Source of the DNA: Anaerolineae bacterium
GTDB taxonomy: Bacteria > Chloroflexota > Anaerolineae > Anaerolineales > Villigracilaceae
Direction of reading: 5' to 3'
Assembly (NCBI GenBank): GCA_018645405.1
Contig: JABGOQ010000136.1
Coordinates: 1 to 43,467 of the forward strand
Length of the DNA stretch: 43,467 nt
Shown here piece after piece: positions 31,001 to 42,341 of this stretch; within the stretch, counting starts at the first letter, position 1; every line of letters begins with the position of its first letter. The notes beneath the pieces were generated by a model, which saw nothing but the letters and a program-made list of their open reading frames with translations, searched no databases and was not told the DNA's origin. The position numbers and the translations under genes are program-made.

Positions 31001-31912
31001 ATGAAAAAAATAATAATATTTATCATACTGCTAATAGTCACACTATTTATTAGTGCCTGCACCCCTGAACTCCCTGAGCCACAAGCAAAAGAATATTTGG
31101 CTCCTGCGAATATTGATGATGCAATGAGGGCACAAACCCTAGATCTATTACTCACTTTGATTGAAGAAAGAGGATTGCTAAACCAAAAGGTCGAAAGTGC
31201 GCCTGATAAAACTGTTGTAGCAAAAACTTTTCAGGATTTTGCTATAACACTCGAGCTTATGCTTTACGAATACCCTCAAGCAGACCCCAATCTCGAAGCA
31301 TATATTCTTGATAGCTCAAAAATTTACGCTGAATACGCAAACTTCCTTGATAAAAGTGAAAAAGGCTCCCAGTTTAAATTTATTTCCGAGGGAATAACCT
31401 TATTGGCTACAACTATCAGAAAAGATGAAAACACAGGCATTTTTCTATGGCGTGAAGAAACGCTAAACGAAGCTGGTTCTAATGCCGCTGAGAAAGAGAC
31501 AGGAAATAAATTGCAAGAGTGGGCATTAAATACCAAAGCGATTGTCTTATATCTGAATAATACTTACGACAACGCGCTTATTGCCCCAACACCGACAATC
31601 ATCCCTCCTACAGTTCTTCCTGCTCCAACTGAAAATAACAATCCTGAAATAAGCATATCAGACTGTACTTTGAGGATCGGTCAATCTGTTCATTTATTAG
31701 CTGGTTCCCGTATCTGGACAGAACCAAACGTCGCAGTAGCAGCTGCTATTGATGGTGTCCCAGGCGGCGAAGTCTATATTCTTCAAGGACCACTATTCGG
31801 AAGAATTCGCCATAATATAGACACATCTGGTTGGTGGTGGCAGGTAAGTTATCGCGAAGATGATATCCCCGCCGGTTGGGTCTGGGAAGCGCATTTTTCA
31901 GAATGTCAGTAA
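31001..31912 (+). CDS. lipoprotein with C-terminal SH3-like domain
   Basis: A 303-aa protein with a lipoprotein signal: KKIIIFIILLIVTLF then ISAC, with lipidated Cys20. Residues about 25-190 are mostly helical with no known domain. A Pro/Thr-rich linker (about 195-215, PTPTIIPPTVLPAPTE) leads to an SH3-like domain (about 220-303) with two Cys (SDCTLR and HFSECQ) that could form a disulfide. AAGGAG precedes the ATG. It is anchored outside the cytoplasmic membrane. The function is unknown. It stands alone between the MerR locus and a terminator. Confidence 0.85.
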   Translation: MKKIIIFIILLIVTLFISACTPELPEPQAKEYLAPANIDDAMRAQTLDLLLTLIEERGLLNQKVESAPDKTVVAKTFQDFAITLELMLYEYPQADPNLEAYILDSSKIYAEYANFLDKSEKGSQFKFISEGITLLATTIRKDENTGIFLWREETLNEAGSNAAEKETGNKLQEWALNTKAIVLYLNNTYDNALIAPTPTIIPPTVLPAPTENNNPEISISDCTLRIGQSVHLLAGSRIWTEPNVAVAAAIDGVPGGEVYILQGPLFGRIRHNIDTSGWWWQVSYREDDIPAGWVWEAHFSECQ

Positions 31913-31955
31913 GGAATCTTATCGACTAAAACTCTTCCGCAAGTTGGTTTAAATT

Positions 31956-31995
31956 AAAGCGGTCTGCAAATTTTGTGGTTTGCAGACCGCTTTTT
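31956..31995. terminator. strong intrinsic terminator after the lipoprotein gene
   Basis: A perfect 15-bp stem AAAGCGGTCTGCAAA (31956-31970) with TTTGCAGACCGCTTT (31979-31993), an 8-base loop, then further T residues. It also lies downstream of mfd on the opposite strand. Confidence 0.9.
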
Positions 31996-32032
31996 GCTAC
32001 TGTATTTTTCATCGATCACTGAATACTGAAAA

Positions 32033-35000
32033 CTACCCTAACTCCCCCAAAACCTCCAGCAACTTCGCCCGCCAATTAGGTTGACGCCCAAATGTCAAAA
32101 AGTAGGCATTTTTTGCTTTACGGGCAGCACGCCCCAGGTCATGTAGGGTTCGGTGCGGCTGTCCTTTCTCGAGCGGTGGATATCGAAGCGTAATCTTCTC
32201 ATCACTCATCGTGACGGATGCCAATCCCGCTTTCTCGGCACGCGTCTTGACAGCGATCTGATAAAAAAGATTTTCGACCATCTCTGGCGGGTCTCCAAAG
32301 CGATCGGCAAACTCAATCCGAATCGCGTCCAATTCGCTTTCATCCACAATATTGGCGAGGCGACGATATAGACGCAGACGCAAATTCTGATCGGGGATAT
32401 AGGCGGTAGGGATACCGATAGCAAAGGGAAAATCGACATTGACGGGTTGAAGGTTGATGGTTGAAGGTTCAAAGTTAAAAGCTTCAAGTTCACTGTCGCC
32501 CTTCAATTTTGAATTTGTGACTGCTTCTTTCAGAAGCCGCGTATAAAGATGAAAACCAACCGATGAGATATGCCCATGCTGGCGCATGCCAAGCAGATCG
32601 CCCGCACCGCGAATTTCGAGATCGCGCATGGCGATTGAATATCCCGCCCCAAGCTGGGTGTTTTCGGCGATCACCTCGAGCCGCGCTTGCCCTTCTTCTG
32701 TTGGCATTCTTTTCCGATGCTTGAAGAAGTAGGCATAAGCGCGCACCGCACCACGCCCAACACGCCCGCGCAATTGATAAAGTTGCGCCAAGCCAAAAGT
32801 ATCGCCGCGATCGACGATGAGCGTATTTGCATTGGGGATATCCAACCCCGATTCGATAATTGTCGTCGAGAGCAAAATATCTACTTTGCCCAAGACAAAT
32901 TCAGACATTACCCGAGAAAGTTCACCCTGCCCCATTTGCCCATGCCCAATCGAAATTCTCGCTTCGGGGACGAGTTTCTGCAAATGTGCTCTCATCGCAC
33001 CGATGGTCTGAACACGATTATGAACAAAGAAAACCTGCCCGCCGCGATCAATTTCTCGCAAAATCGCCTGGCGCACCAATTTTGGCGCATAAGGACCAAT
33101 ATGGGTCACAATTGGCAAACGTTCTTCGGGCGGCGTATTCAAATTAGAAATATCCCGTACGCCCGTCAACGCCATGTAGAGCGTGCGCGGGATTGGCGTG
33201 GCAGTCACCGTCAGCACATCCACTTCGGCGCGCAACTTTTTCAGATGCTCTTTATGCGCCACGCCAAAACGCTGTTCCTCGTCCACGATCACTAGCCCCA
33301 AATCTTTAAAAAGTACGTCTCCAGAAAAAAGCCGATGTGTACCAATCACAATATCCACGCCGCCTTTTGATAATTCGAACAAAATCCGTGATTGTTCTCG
33401 CGGGCTGCGAAAACGGGACAGCATCTCCACCTTCACGGGGAACGCCGCCAGCCGTTGCTGAAAAGTCTCAAAATGTTGTTGCACCAAAACCGTCGTCGGT
33501 GCCAAAATCGCCACCTGCCGCCCGTCCATCACCGCCTTGAACGCCGCCCGCAACGCCACTTCTGTCTTGCCGTAACCCACGTCGCCGCAGAGCAATCTAT
33601 CCATCGGGCGCGCAGCTTCCATATCTTTTTTGACCTCTTCAATCACGCGGATTTGGTCATCCGTTTCGATATAAGGAAAGCTGGATTCAAGGTCACGTTG
33701 CCAATCTGTATCTGGATTAAAGGAGAATCCGGATGCAATTTTGCGCCTTGCATATAAATCGAGTAGGTCTTCGGCGATTTCCTCCACCGCTTCTCGCACG
33801 CGACCTTTGGTTTGCTTCCACCTATCACCACCGAGTCTCCCGTGAGCAGGTGTACCGCCATCCGCGCCGATATAGCGCGTCAGCCGATCTGCTTGATATA
33901 CGGGGACAAAGAGTTGGTCGCCGCCCTTATATTCGATGCGTAAAAATTCACGCTCATCCCCGGCAAGCGAACGTTGGACAAGCCCCGTATATTTCCCGAT
34001 CCCGTGATCAATATGCACCACCCAATCCCCGGGACTCAAATCTGCATACGCAGCTTCGGGTGTATCGGCGGTTTTGCGTTGCCTTCGCCGTGGGCGGGGT
34101 CTCTCCCAGCCGAAAATTTCGGAGTCGGTGATGAGGTGAATAGCTTTAGACCCGAAAGGTTTTATTAAGGTATCTTTTTCATCGGAAGACTCTAAATAGG
34201 AAGATTCTGATTCAACCTTAGCTCGATTAAAACCTTTCGGGTCTTCTAGTAAACTCCACCCACCCGATAACGATTCGCAAACAAAAGTTGGCGAGCGGTA
34301 TTCGGCATCTTCAAAGGCATGTCGTTCGCGCCATAATTCTGCTAAACGCTCACATTGCCGTGAAGCGATAATTACCTCATCCCCACTCGCAACACGCTCG
34401 GCAACAAAATCCATAAAGGGTTTCAATCGTCCACTAAAGCGTGGAAGAACGTCAAAATCGGAGGGCATTTCAGCGTGAGCGGTGGAGTATCCCAACTCAA
34501 GCATTCCGCGCCCATGCAGGCTATTTACCAGTTCAGACCAAGAGAGATAGGGAATCGGAAAATCTTCATCCAAAGTTTCTTCCACAATGCTTTCTGCCCT
34601 AAACTTGACTGCCTGCTCTTCTGTTTCGTTCACAGCGGCCTCTGTAATACTCTGGTCATCTATTAGCACCAATGCATCAGCGGGGAGATAATCTATCAGG
34701 CTAGCGGGAAAGGTGTGCAAAAGGGGGATATGAAACTCAGAGAACTGGGCATCTGGCGTTGGGAATTGAGACTTGGAAAGCAAATACTCACGGGCAGGTG
34801 TAATGAGGATTTCTTTCAGGTTTTTTATTGTTCGCTGGGAGGCTGGGTCAAATTGTTTGATCGTATCTAATTCGTCTCCGAAAAAATCCAGACGAACGGG
34901 GTATTCTTCAGCAGGAGTCCAGATATCGAGTAAACCACCGCGATGAGAGAATTGCCCCGGCTCAAGGACGGTGCTGACTGGCTCGTAGCCAATTCTCACC

Positions 35001-35494
35001 CAGTTTTCCAGCAGCGAGGTGATCAGCATCTGAGTCTCAATTTTGAGAAGTTTGGATGCTTTCAAAAAATCTCGGCGGGGCAAAGTGCGCGCCATCAGGG
35101 CGCGAGCGGAACTGATAATTACTGGGGGTAAATCAGTTTTTTGCCCAAAGGGGAGGTGATAAGCTGCTAACGCGGTTAAAGCTTGAATTCGTTCACGTCT
35201 ATTGGTTGCGCCCCAGGAAGCCTCTTCGTAAAAAAGCGGATTCGGTTCCGAGAAAAGATAGCGTGGTGAATCTTTTAGCCAAAAAGAAAGCTCGTCAGCG
35301 AACTCCAAAGCTCGGTCGGCGCGGTCAGTAAGAAAAAGAATCGGGACTCGTAAATCTTCATAAAGGGTAGCAAGCATCGGGAGGCGTGCGGCGCGCGGCA
35401 ATCCTAATCCAGAAAAACTTTTGCCAGATTCAATAGCAGAAAGAATATCTGTATAAAGTGGTAGTGCGCGGATGGAGTCTAAAAGGCTTTTCAT
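32033..35494 (-). CDS. mfd: transcription-repair coupling factor
   Basis: A 1153-aa Mfd that removes stalled RNA polymerase from DNA and recruits UvrA. The N-terminal UvrB-like region covers about 1-400. The RNA-polymerase-interaction domain is at about 486-550 (PGDWVVHIDHGIGKYTG), homologous to the CarD-like proteins encoded at 4322-5448. The helicase has Walker A CGDVGYGKTEVALRA (about 636), the DEEQ box (about 737) and GRVGRG. The TRCF C-terminal domain ends the protein. It is the second gene of a pth-mfd pair, starting 6 bases after the pth stop, the common bacterial order. Confidence 0.97.
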   Translation of the reverse strand: MKSLLDSIRALPLYTDILSAIESGKSFSGLGLPRAARLPMLATLYEDLRVPILFLTDRADRALEFADELSFWLKDSPRYLFSEPNPLFYEEASWGATNRRERIQALTALAAYHLPFGQKTDLPPVIISSARALMARTLPRRDFLKASKLLKIETQMLITSLLENWVRIGYEPVSTVLEPGQFSHRGGLLDIWTPAEEYPVRLDFFGDELDTIKQFDPASQRTIKNLKEILITPAREYLLSKSQFPTPDAQFSEFHIPLLHTFPASLIDYLPADALVLIDDQSITEAAVNETEEQAVKFRAESIVEETLDEDFPIPYLSWSELVNSLHGRGMLELGYSTAHAEMPSDFDVLPRFSGRLKPFMDFVAERVASGDEVIIASRQCERLAELWRERHAFEDAEYRSPTFVCESLSGGWSLLEDPKGFNRAKVESESSYLESSDEKDTLIKPFGSKAIHLITDSEIFGWERPRPRRRQRKTADTPEAAYADLSPGDWVVHIDHGIGKYTGLVQRSLAGDEREFLRIEYKGGDQLFVPVYQADRLTRYIGADGGTPAHGRLGGDRWKQTKGRVREAVEEIAEDLLDLYARRKIASGFSFNPDTDWQRDLESSFPYIETDDQIRVIEEVKKDMEAARPMDRLLCGDVGYGKTEVALRAAFKAVMDGRQVAILAPTTVLVQQHFETFQQRLAAFPVKVEMLSRFRSPREQSRILFELSKGGVDIVIGTHRLFSGDVLFKDLGLVIVDEEQRFGVAHKEHLKKLRAEVDVLTVTATPIPRTLYMALTGVRDISNLNTPPEERLPIVTHIGPYAPKLVRQAILREIDRGGQVFFVHNRVQTIGAMRAHLQKLVPEARISIGHGQMGQGELSRVMSEFVLGKVDILLSTTIIESGLDIPNANTLIVDRGDTFGLAQLYQLRGRVGRGAVRAYAYFFKHRKRMPTEEGQARLEVIAENTQLGAGYSIAMRDLEIRGAGDLLGMRQHGHISSVGFHLYTRLLKEAVTNSKLKGDSELEAFNFEPSTINLQPVNVDFPFAIGIPTAYIPDQNLRLRLYRRLANIVDESELDAIRIEFADRFGDPPEMVENLFYQIAVKTRAEKAGLASVTMSDEKITLRYPPLEKGQPHRTLHDLGRAARKAKNAYFLTFGRQPNWRAKLLEVLGELG

Positions 35495-35500
35495 GCTCTA

Positions 35501-36076
35501 TTAAGCAATCCCGTTATATCGATTCATTGCTTCATCTAATCCCTTATCAATAAATGTGAAAATAGCATCTGCGGCACGCTCAAGGGTCTCGGAGAGAATT
35601 TGCTGATCTCCTTTTGCGAAATTTTGTAAAACGTAGGCGGCTGGGTCCATACGCCCCGGTGGACGCCCAATACCCAGGCGCAGGCGAGGGAAATCGTTTG
35701 TTCCCAGATGCTGGATCGTAGATTTGATGCCCTTCTGCCCCCCTGCTCCGCCACCCGGGCGCAAACGGATTGTCTCAAAGGGTAAATCGAGATCATCGTG
35801 GGCAATAACCAGGTTTTCAAGCGGCAATTTGTAAAAGCGAAGCAACCCCTGCACAGCCTGCCCGGAAAGATTCATGAATGTCTGTGGCTTGGCAAGGATT
35901 ATCTTTGCATCGCCATAACGCGTCGAAGCGATTAATGCTTTAGATTGCAAACGGCTCATTTTTGCGTCTAAACGCAGTGCCAAGCGATCGATCAGCATGA
36001 AGCCGATATTATGGCGATTTTCGCGGTATTCACGACCTGGATTTCCCAAGCCGACGATGAGGTAGGTTTCTGTCAT
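35501..36076 (-). CDS. pth: peptidyl-tRNA hydrolase
   Basis: A 191-aa esterase that frees tRNA from peptidyl-tRNA dropped by ribosomes. Catalytic His22 lies in ENRHNIGF and the conserved Asp94 in IAHDDLDLP. GLGNPG near the start and MNLSG (69-73) are family blocks, as is GGGAGGQKGIKS. The length is that of E. coli Pth (194 aa). It precedes mfd with a 6-base gap and leads the operon. A possible extended -10 TGTTAAAAT lies on the minus strand at 36106-36114. Confidence 0.97.
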   Translation of the reverse strand: MTETYLIVGLGNPGREYRENRHNIGFMLIDRLALRLDAKMSRLQSKALIASTRYGDAKIILAKPQTFMNLSGQAVQGLLRFYKLPLENLVIAHDDLDLPFETIRLRPGGGAGGQKGIKSTIQHLGTNDFPRLRLGIGRPPGRMDPAAYVLQNFAKGDQQILSETLERAADAIFTFIDKGLDEAMNRYNGIA

Positions 36077-36155
36077 AGTTTTTCTCTTTGATTTTACAAC
36101 TTCTTATTTTAACACAAAGCGAATAAAAGATTTTGATTTTTGCGCTACTGTTTTA

Positions 36156-36164
36156 TGGTAAACT
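36156..36164 (+). promoter_or_regulatory. candidate extended -10 of the roadblock gene
   Basis: TGGTAAACT, about 50 bases before the ATG; no good -35 at normal spacing. Confidence 0.4.
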
Positions 36165-36212
36165 CAATGCGCAATAAAAAAAACATCAAAAAGCTATGGA
36201 GGCTTCCCTCGA

Positions 36213-36587
36213 ATGAGTAAATCTCGAAGCGAAGAAATGGTTGAAACTCTACGTGCAATGCAAACTGCCGCCCCTGATATTGAAGCGTCGGCGGTTGTTT
36301 CTGTAGATGGTCTAATTATGGCATCTGCCTTGGCTGCCGAGGTCGAGGAAGATCGCGTTTCGGCAATGTCTGCTGCCATGCTCAGCTTGGGCGAAAGAAT
36401 CGCCGGAGAACTCGGGCGCGGTGAACTGGACCAAGTTTATATTAAGGGAGATAGTGGTTTTATCGTTCTCTCTGCCATCGGCGAAGAGGCCGTATTAACC
36501 GCCTTGGCACGCAAAAAGGCAAAGCTCGGGATGATATTCCTTGAAATGCGACGCGCCGCTGAGACGCTGATTGATTTGGTCGGATGA
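36213..36587 (+). CDS. roadblock/LC7-domain protein
   Basis: A 124-aa single-domain protein. The roadblock/LC7 fold covers about 8-115: a helix (EEMVETLRAMQTAAPDIE), a strand with VVSVDGLIMAS, a helix (MSAAMLSLGERIAGEL), then strands YIKGDSGFIVLSAI and ALTA, and a final helix. These proteins bind small Ras-like GTPases; MglB, the known bacterial member, is the GAP of MglA in polarity. No GTPase gene is adjacent, so it is an orphan. GGAGG lies upstream of the ATG. A terminator follows, separating it from pyrG. Confidence 0.88.
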   Translation: MSKSRSEEMVETLRAMQTAAPDIEASAVVSVDGLIMASALAAEVEEDRVSAMSAAMLSLGERIAGELGRGELDQVYIKGDSGFIVLSAIGEEAVLTALARKKAKLGMIFLEMRRAAETLIDLVG

Positions 36588-36622
36588 AAGATCCGACTTT
36601 TTCTCACCTAAAGAAACCCCTT

Positions 36623-36666
36623 GCGGGGAGGATGCCTACAAAGGGCACCCTCCCCGCTTCTTTTTT
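36623..36666 (+). terminator. intrinsic terminator after the roadblock gene
   Basis: A stem of about 14 bp with one mismatch (GCGGGGAGG against CCTCCCCGC with TGCC/GGCA inside), followed by TTCTTTTTT. Confidence 0.88.
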
Positions 36667-36667
36667 A

Positions 36668-36760
36668 TCATCACGAATAACGCGGATTTAGCGAATAACA
36701 CAAATAAAGACGATGAGCGCGAATTTGTATCATTCGCCTCATTCGTTTTTTATTCGTGAA
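36668..36760. repeat. intergenic inverted repeat upstream of pyrG
   Basis: Imperfect inverted repeats of the type ATCACGAATAACGCGG and TTATTCGTGA, with inner GCGAAT/ATTCGC pairs. It resembles widespread repeats of this kind and overlaps the likely pyrG promoter region. Confidence 0.5.
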
Positions 36761-36773
36761 AACAGAGGTATTT

Positions 36774-39753
<2,980 letters not shown>

Positions 39754-39790
39754 GAAACGCTTCTATACTTTTATTACCAATGCTCAAAAG

Positions 39791-39819
39791 AAAAAACCCC
39801 TGAAATAGGGGGTTTTTTT
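39791..39819 (+). terminator. intrinsic terminator after eno
   Basis: AAAAAACCCCT (39791-39801), loop GAAAT, then AGGGG with a one-base bulge and seven T residues. Confidence 0.85.
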
Positions 39820-39839
39820 GATGCACCCGAAGAGACTCG

Positions 39840-39849
39840 CCCCCCCCCC
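39840..39849. repeat. homopolymer of ten C residues
   Basis: A run of 10 C between the eno terminator and the pilin promoter, about 67 bases upstream of the -35 at 39916. It may vary in length by slippage, or may be a sequencing artefact. Confidence 0.6.
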
Positions 39850-39915
39850 AACTACTAAAAGAATATTACCTTACAAAACTGTGAACTTAATGTTACGAAA
39901 AAGCGACTGAAACGA

Positions 39916-39944
39916 TTGACCCCATTCCGCTTTTTCTGTATCCT
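39916..39944 (+). promoter_or_regulatory. promoter of the Flp pilin locus
   Basis: -35 TTGACC (39916-39921), a 17-base spacer and -10 TATCCT (39939-39944). AAGGAAGG (39948-39955) follows but is 37 bases from the annotated ATG, close to possible non-ATG starts at 39966 or 39969 in the same frame. Confidence 0.55.
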
Positions 39945-39992
39945 ATTAAGGAAGGATGTGAATTCATACTGAATATATTTAAAAGAAATCAA

Positions 39993-41891
39993 ATGATAAA
40001 AAAGAATCATACCAACAAAAAAGGCTGGGGTTTTAGAGGCCAAGGTTTGATTGAGTATGCAATTTTACTTGCTTTAATTGCAATGGTCACAGCTGGCGGA
40101 CTAGCACTCAAAGGCGAAGAGGCATCAGATGCGTATGAGGATGTCGCTTATCTATTTGGTACACCGACACCAGAGCCGCTTGATCTTTACCCCGATGATA
40201 GGATTAACGTAAAAGTCATTGACGCGATGGGAGAAGGAATTGAAAATGTAATTGTTTATGCTTTTCATGATTCTGGATCTTATGCTGGAAAGTATTCCCG
40301 CACAAACGAAAATGGGCTGACAGAATTCTTTGAAATGGAAGATGGGGTTTATAAATTCCGCGCAGACTTGCAAAGTAAGCAATTTTGGTCCGATACACTT
40401 AATTGGCCTATAGAACATTTTAGAGTTATTCAAACAGGGCAAATGGATTTCCCTGTCAAGGTTGTAGATGCCACCGGGAAGGGGATTTATAACGTACGCG
40501 TTTATGCTTATACGGAAACGGGAGGTTGGGCAGGGTCTTATGGAAATATCGGTAGTGACGGCATTGTCAATTTACCGATGGTTGCAGGGAACTTCAAGTT
40601 CCAAACCTATTATCAGGGACAAAATCATTACTGGTCTGAAATAGCAATTATCCCAGATGAAAAACAAGCCACCATCTATACGGGACAGGAACCTTTCCCC
40701 GTAAAAGTTGTAGATGCCGCTGGAAATGGGATTAGTGGGGCAAGAGTTTATTCCTACACAGAAAGAGGTGGTTGGTCAGGCAAATATGGAAATACCGGTA
40801 GTGATGGCACCGTAAGCTTGGATATGGCAGAAGGTAACTTCAAATTTAGTGCTTATTATCAGGGGCAACGATACTGGTCAGAAGTGGCAAGTTTGCATCA
40901 AGACAGTTCCGCAACCATTAAAACAGGGCAAAAAGCGTTTTCTGTCAAAGTTGTAGATGCAACCGGAAATGGCATTAGCGGAGTGCTTGTTTATGCCTAC
41001 ACGGACAAAAGTGGGTGGGCAGGCGAATACGGTAACACCGGTAGCGATGGCACCGTAAGCTTGGATATGGCAGAAGGTAATTTCAAATTTAGGGCCATAT
41101 ATCAAGGGCATAATTATTGGTCAGACGTAATTAGCCTACATCAGGCAACTTCAGCAACCATCAAAACAGGGCAACAATCATTCTCAGTGCGTGTTGTAGA
41201 TGCGGCAGGAAATGGAATTAGCGGCGTAAGAGTTTACAGCTATAACAGTGCTGGTGGTTGGGCAGGAAAATATGGAAACACTGATAGCGATGGTACGGTG
41301 ACTCTGGATATGTCAGCAGGTGATTTCAAATTTAGAGCCTATTACCAAGGGCACACCTATTGGTCTGATACAATCTCTATCCCTGCTGTAAGTTCGACAA
41401 CGATCCAAACCAACCAGCAAGCTTTCTCAGTGCGAGTTATTGACTCTTCTGGAGCAGGCCTGAACAGAGTGCTTGTCTATGCTTATACAAATAATGGAGC
41501 TTGGACAGGAAAATATGGATATACAGATGGAAACGGAAACCTAAACCTAGACCTTGCTAACGGAGAATTCAAATTCCGCGTTTATTATCAGGTACAAAAT
41601 TTCTGGTCAGATGTCGTCTCTGTACCACAAACAACTTCAAAGACCATAAAAATCGATCAAGAAAACTTAACCATCACTGTCGTAAACCAAGACGGCAAGC
41701 CGATGAATAAGGAAGTTGTCTATGTTTATACGAGTAAGGGTCATTATGCTGGTGTCTATGCTAGAACAGGAGCAGATGGAACCGTCACGGTTTCTCTCTC
41801 CAATGGTGCATATCGAATTCGTTCCCGAAACTATTGGTCAAAAACGGTCACAGTTCTTGGTGCCAGCGAAGTCAAAGTGATTATGAAATAA
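39993..41891 (+). CDS. giant Flp-type prepilin with seven tandem beta-domain repeats
   Basis: A 632-aa protein. The N-terminus (GWGFRGQGLIEYAILLALIA) carries the Flp/TadE-type prepilin cleavage motif G/XXXXEY, with cleavage after Gly16, Glu21 at +5 and Tyr22, and then a hydrophobic helix (about 23-40). After a linker come seven repeats of about 80 aa: 70-150, 152-232, 234-313, 315-394, 396-475, 477-555 and 557-632. Each has the pattern VKVVDA-GNGISG-RVY-YT, GWAGKYGNT, DGTV-LDM, GNFKFRA-YQG and YWSD, resembling carboxypeptidase-regulatory or Ig-like beta domains. Usual Flp pilins have fewer than 100 residues. Only a weak AAAGAAA precedes the ATG; ATA (39966) or CTG (39969) starts after AAGGAAGG are possible. 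It heads a Tad locus. Confidence 0.85.
   Translation: MIKKNHTNKKGWGFRGQGLIEYAILLALIAMVTAGGLALKGEEASDAYEDVAYLFGTPTPEPLDLYPDDRINVKVIDAMGEGIENVIVYAFHDSGSYAGKYSRTNENGLTEFFEMEDGVYKFRADLQSKQFWSDTLNWPIEHFRVIQTGQMDFPVKVVDATGKGIYNVRVYAYTETGGWAGSYGNIGSDGIVNLPMVAGNFKFQTYYQGQNHYWSEIAIIPDEKQATIYTGQEPFPVKVVDAAGNGISGARVYSYTERGGWSGKYGNTGSDGTVSLDMAEGNFKFSAYYQGQRYWSEVASLHQDSSATIKTGQKAFSVKVVDATGNGISGVLVYAYTDKSGWAGEYGNTGSDGTVSLDMAEGNFKFRAIYQGHNYWSDVISLHQATSATIKTGQQSFSVRVVDAAGNGISGVRVYSYNSAGGWAGKYGNTDSDGTVTLDMSAGDFKFRAYYQGHTYWSDTISIPAVSSTTIQTNQQAFSVRVIDSSGAGLNRVLVYAYTNNGAWTGKYGYTDGNGNLNLDLANGEFKFRVYYQVQNFWSDVVSVPQTTSKTIKIDQENLTITVVNQDGKPMNKEVVYVYTSKGHYAGVYARTGADGTVTVSLSNGAYRIRSRNYWSKTVTVLGASEVKVIMK
40200..41888 (+). 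repeat. seven tandem coding repeats of about 243 bp in the prepilin gene
   Basis: Repeat starts are near 40200, 40446, 40692, 40935, 41178, 41421 and 41661. Repeats 3 and 4 are nearly identical over a central stretch (about 40797-40850 and 41040-41093), pointing to recent duplication. Repeats 1 and 7 are the most diverged. Confidence 0.85.
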
Positions 41892-41903
41892 AGGAAGATG
41901 CCG

Positions 41904-42341
41904 ATGTCTGAAAAAAACAAATCACAAGAAAATTTCGACAACGTGCTCGAAGCGTTAAGAGAAAAAGCCCAAGATAATGTTGAAGAGACCTCAGCAAGTC
42001 AAAACAAGCTCGTAACGCCCAAAGAGATGAAAAGAAAAACGCCTCTTTGGGTCATGCGAGGGCTGATGGCATTCCTCACTCTAATCGTTGTCGCTGAGGG
42101 ATTCATCCTCATCAAAAATCGAGAGCAAATAGAATTACTAAAATATGCTAATGGTCCGCCTATTGAAAGCTATGCTGAACCGGTGGATGACCCATTACCA
42201 ACGCCCACAGAAATTGTTTTGATTCCTCCTGAGCCATCTCTTGAGCCTCCGCCAGATGAGCTTCTACTTGAGCCTCCCGAACCTGCACCGATCCCCTTGC
42301 CAGAGGGTGTTGATGAAATTCCTTTTCCTGAGGACGATTAA
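41904..42341 (+). CDS. bitopic membrane protein with proline-rich outer tail
   Basis: A 145-aa protein. A charged cytoplasmic N-terminus (about 1-48, SEKNKSQENFDNVLEALREK) is followed by one membrane helix (about 50-72, VMRGLMAFLTLIVVAEGFIL). The C-terminal tail (about 95-145) is rich in Pro and Glu (PPEPSLEPPPDELLLEPPEP). The ATG at 41898 lies directly on the Shine-Dalgarno (AAAGGAAG), so the next ATG at 41904, 6 bases after it, is the likely start. It lies between the prepilin and the TadZ-like gene, so it probably belongs to pilus assembly or anchoring. I know no family. Confidence 0.75.
   Translation: MSEKNKSQENFDNVLEALREKAQDNVEETSASQNKLVTPKEMKRKTPLWVMRGLMAFLTLIVVAEGFILIKNREQIELLKYANGPPIESYAEPVDDPLPTPTEIVLIPPEPSLEPPPDELLLEPPEPAPIPLPEGVDEIPFPEDD

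Noticed and set aside
32687..33295. 202-codon open frame antisense to mfd
   Set aside because: Its residues are the reverse reading of conserved Mfd helicase motifs.
35363..35395. TAAAGGGTAGCAAGC inside mfd, like the dispersed intergenic motif
   Set aside because: It encodes conserved Mfd residues and lacks the second half of the motif, so it is likely chance.
40200..41888. Regular repeats of about 243 bp considered as a CRISPR-like or satellite array
   Set aside because: They keep one reading frame through seven protein domains, with no spacers.
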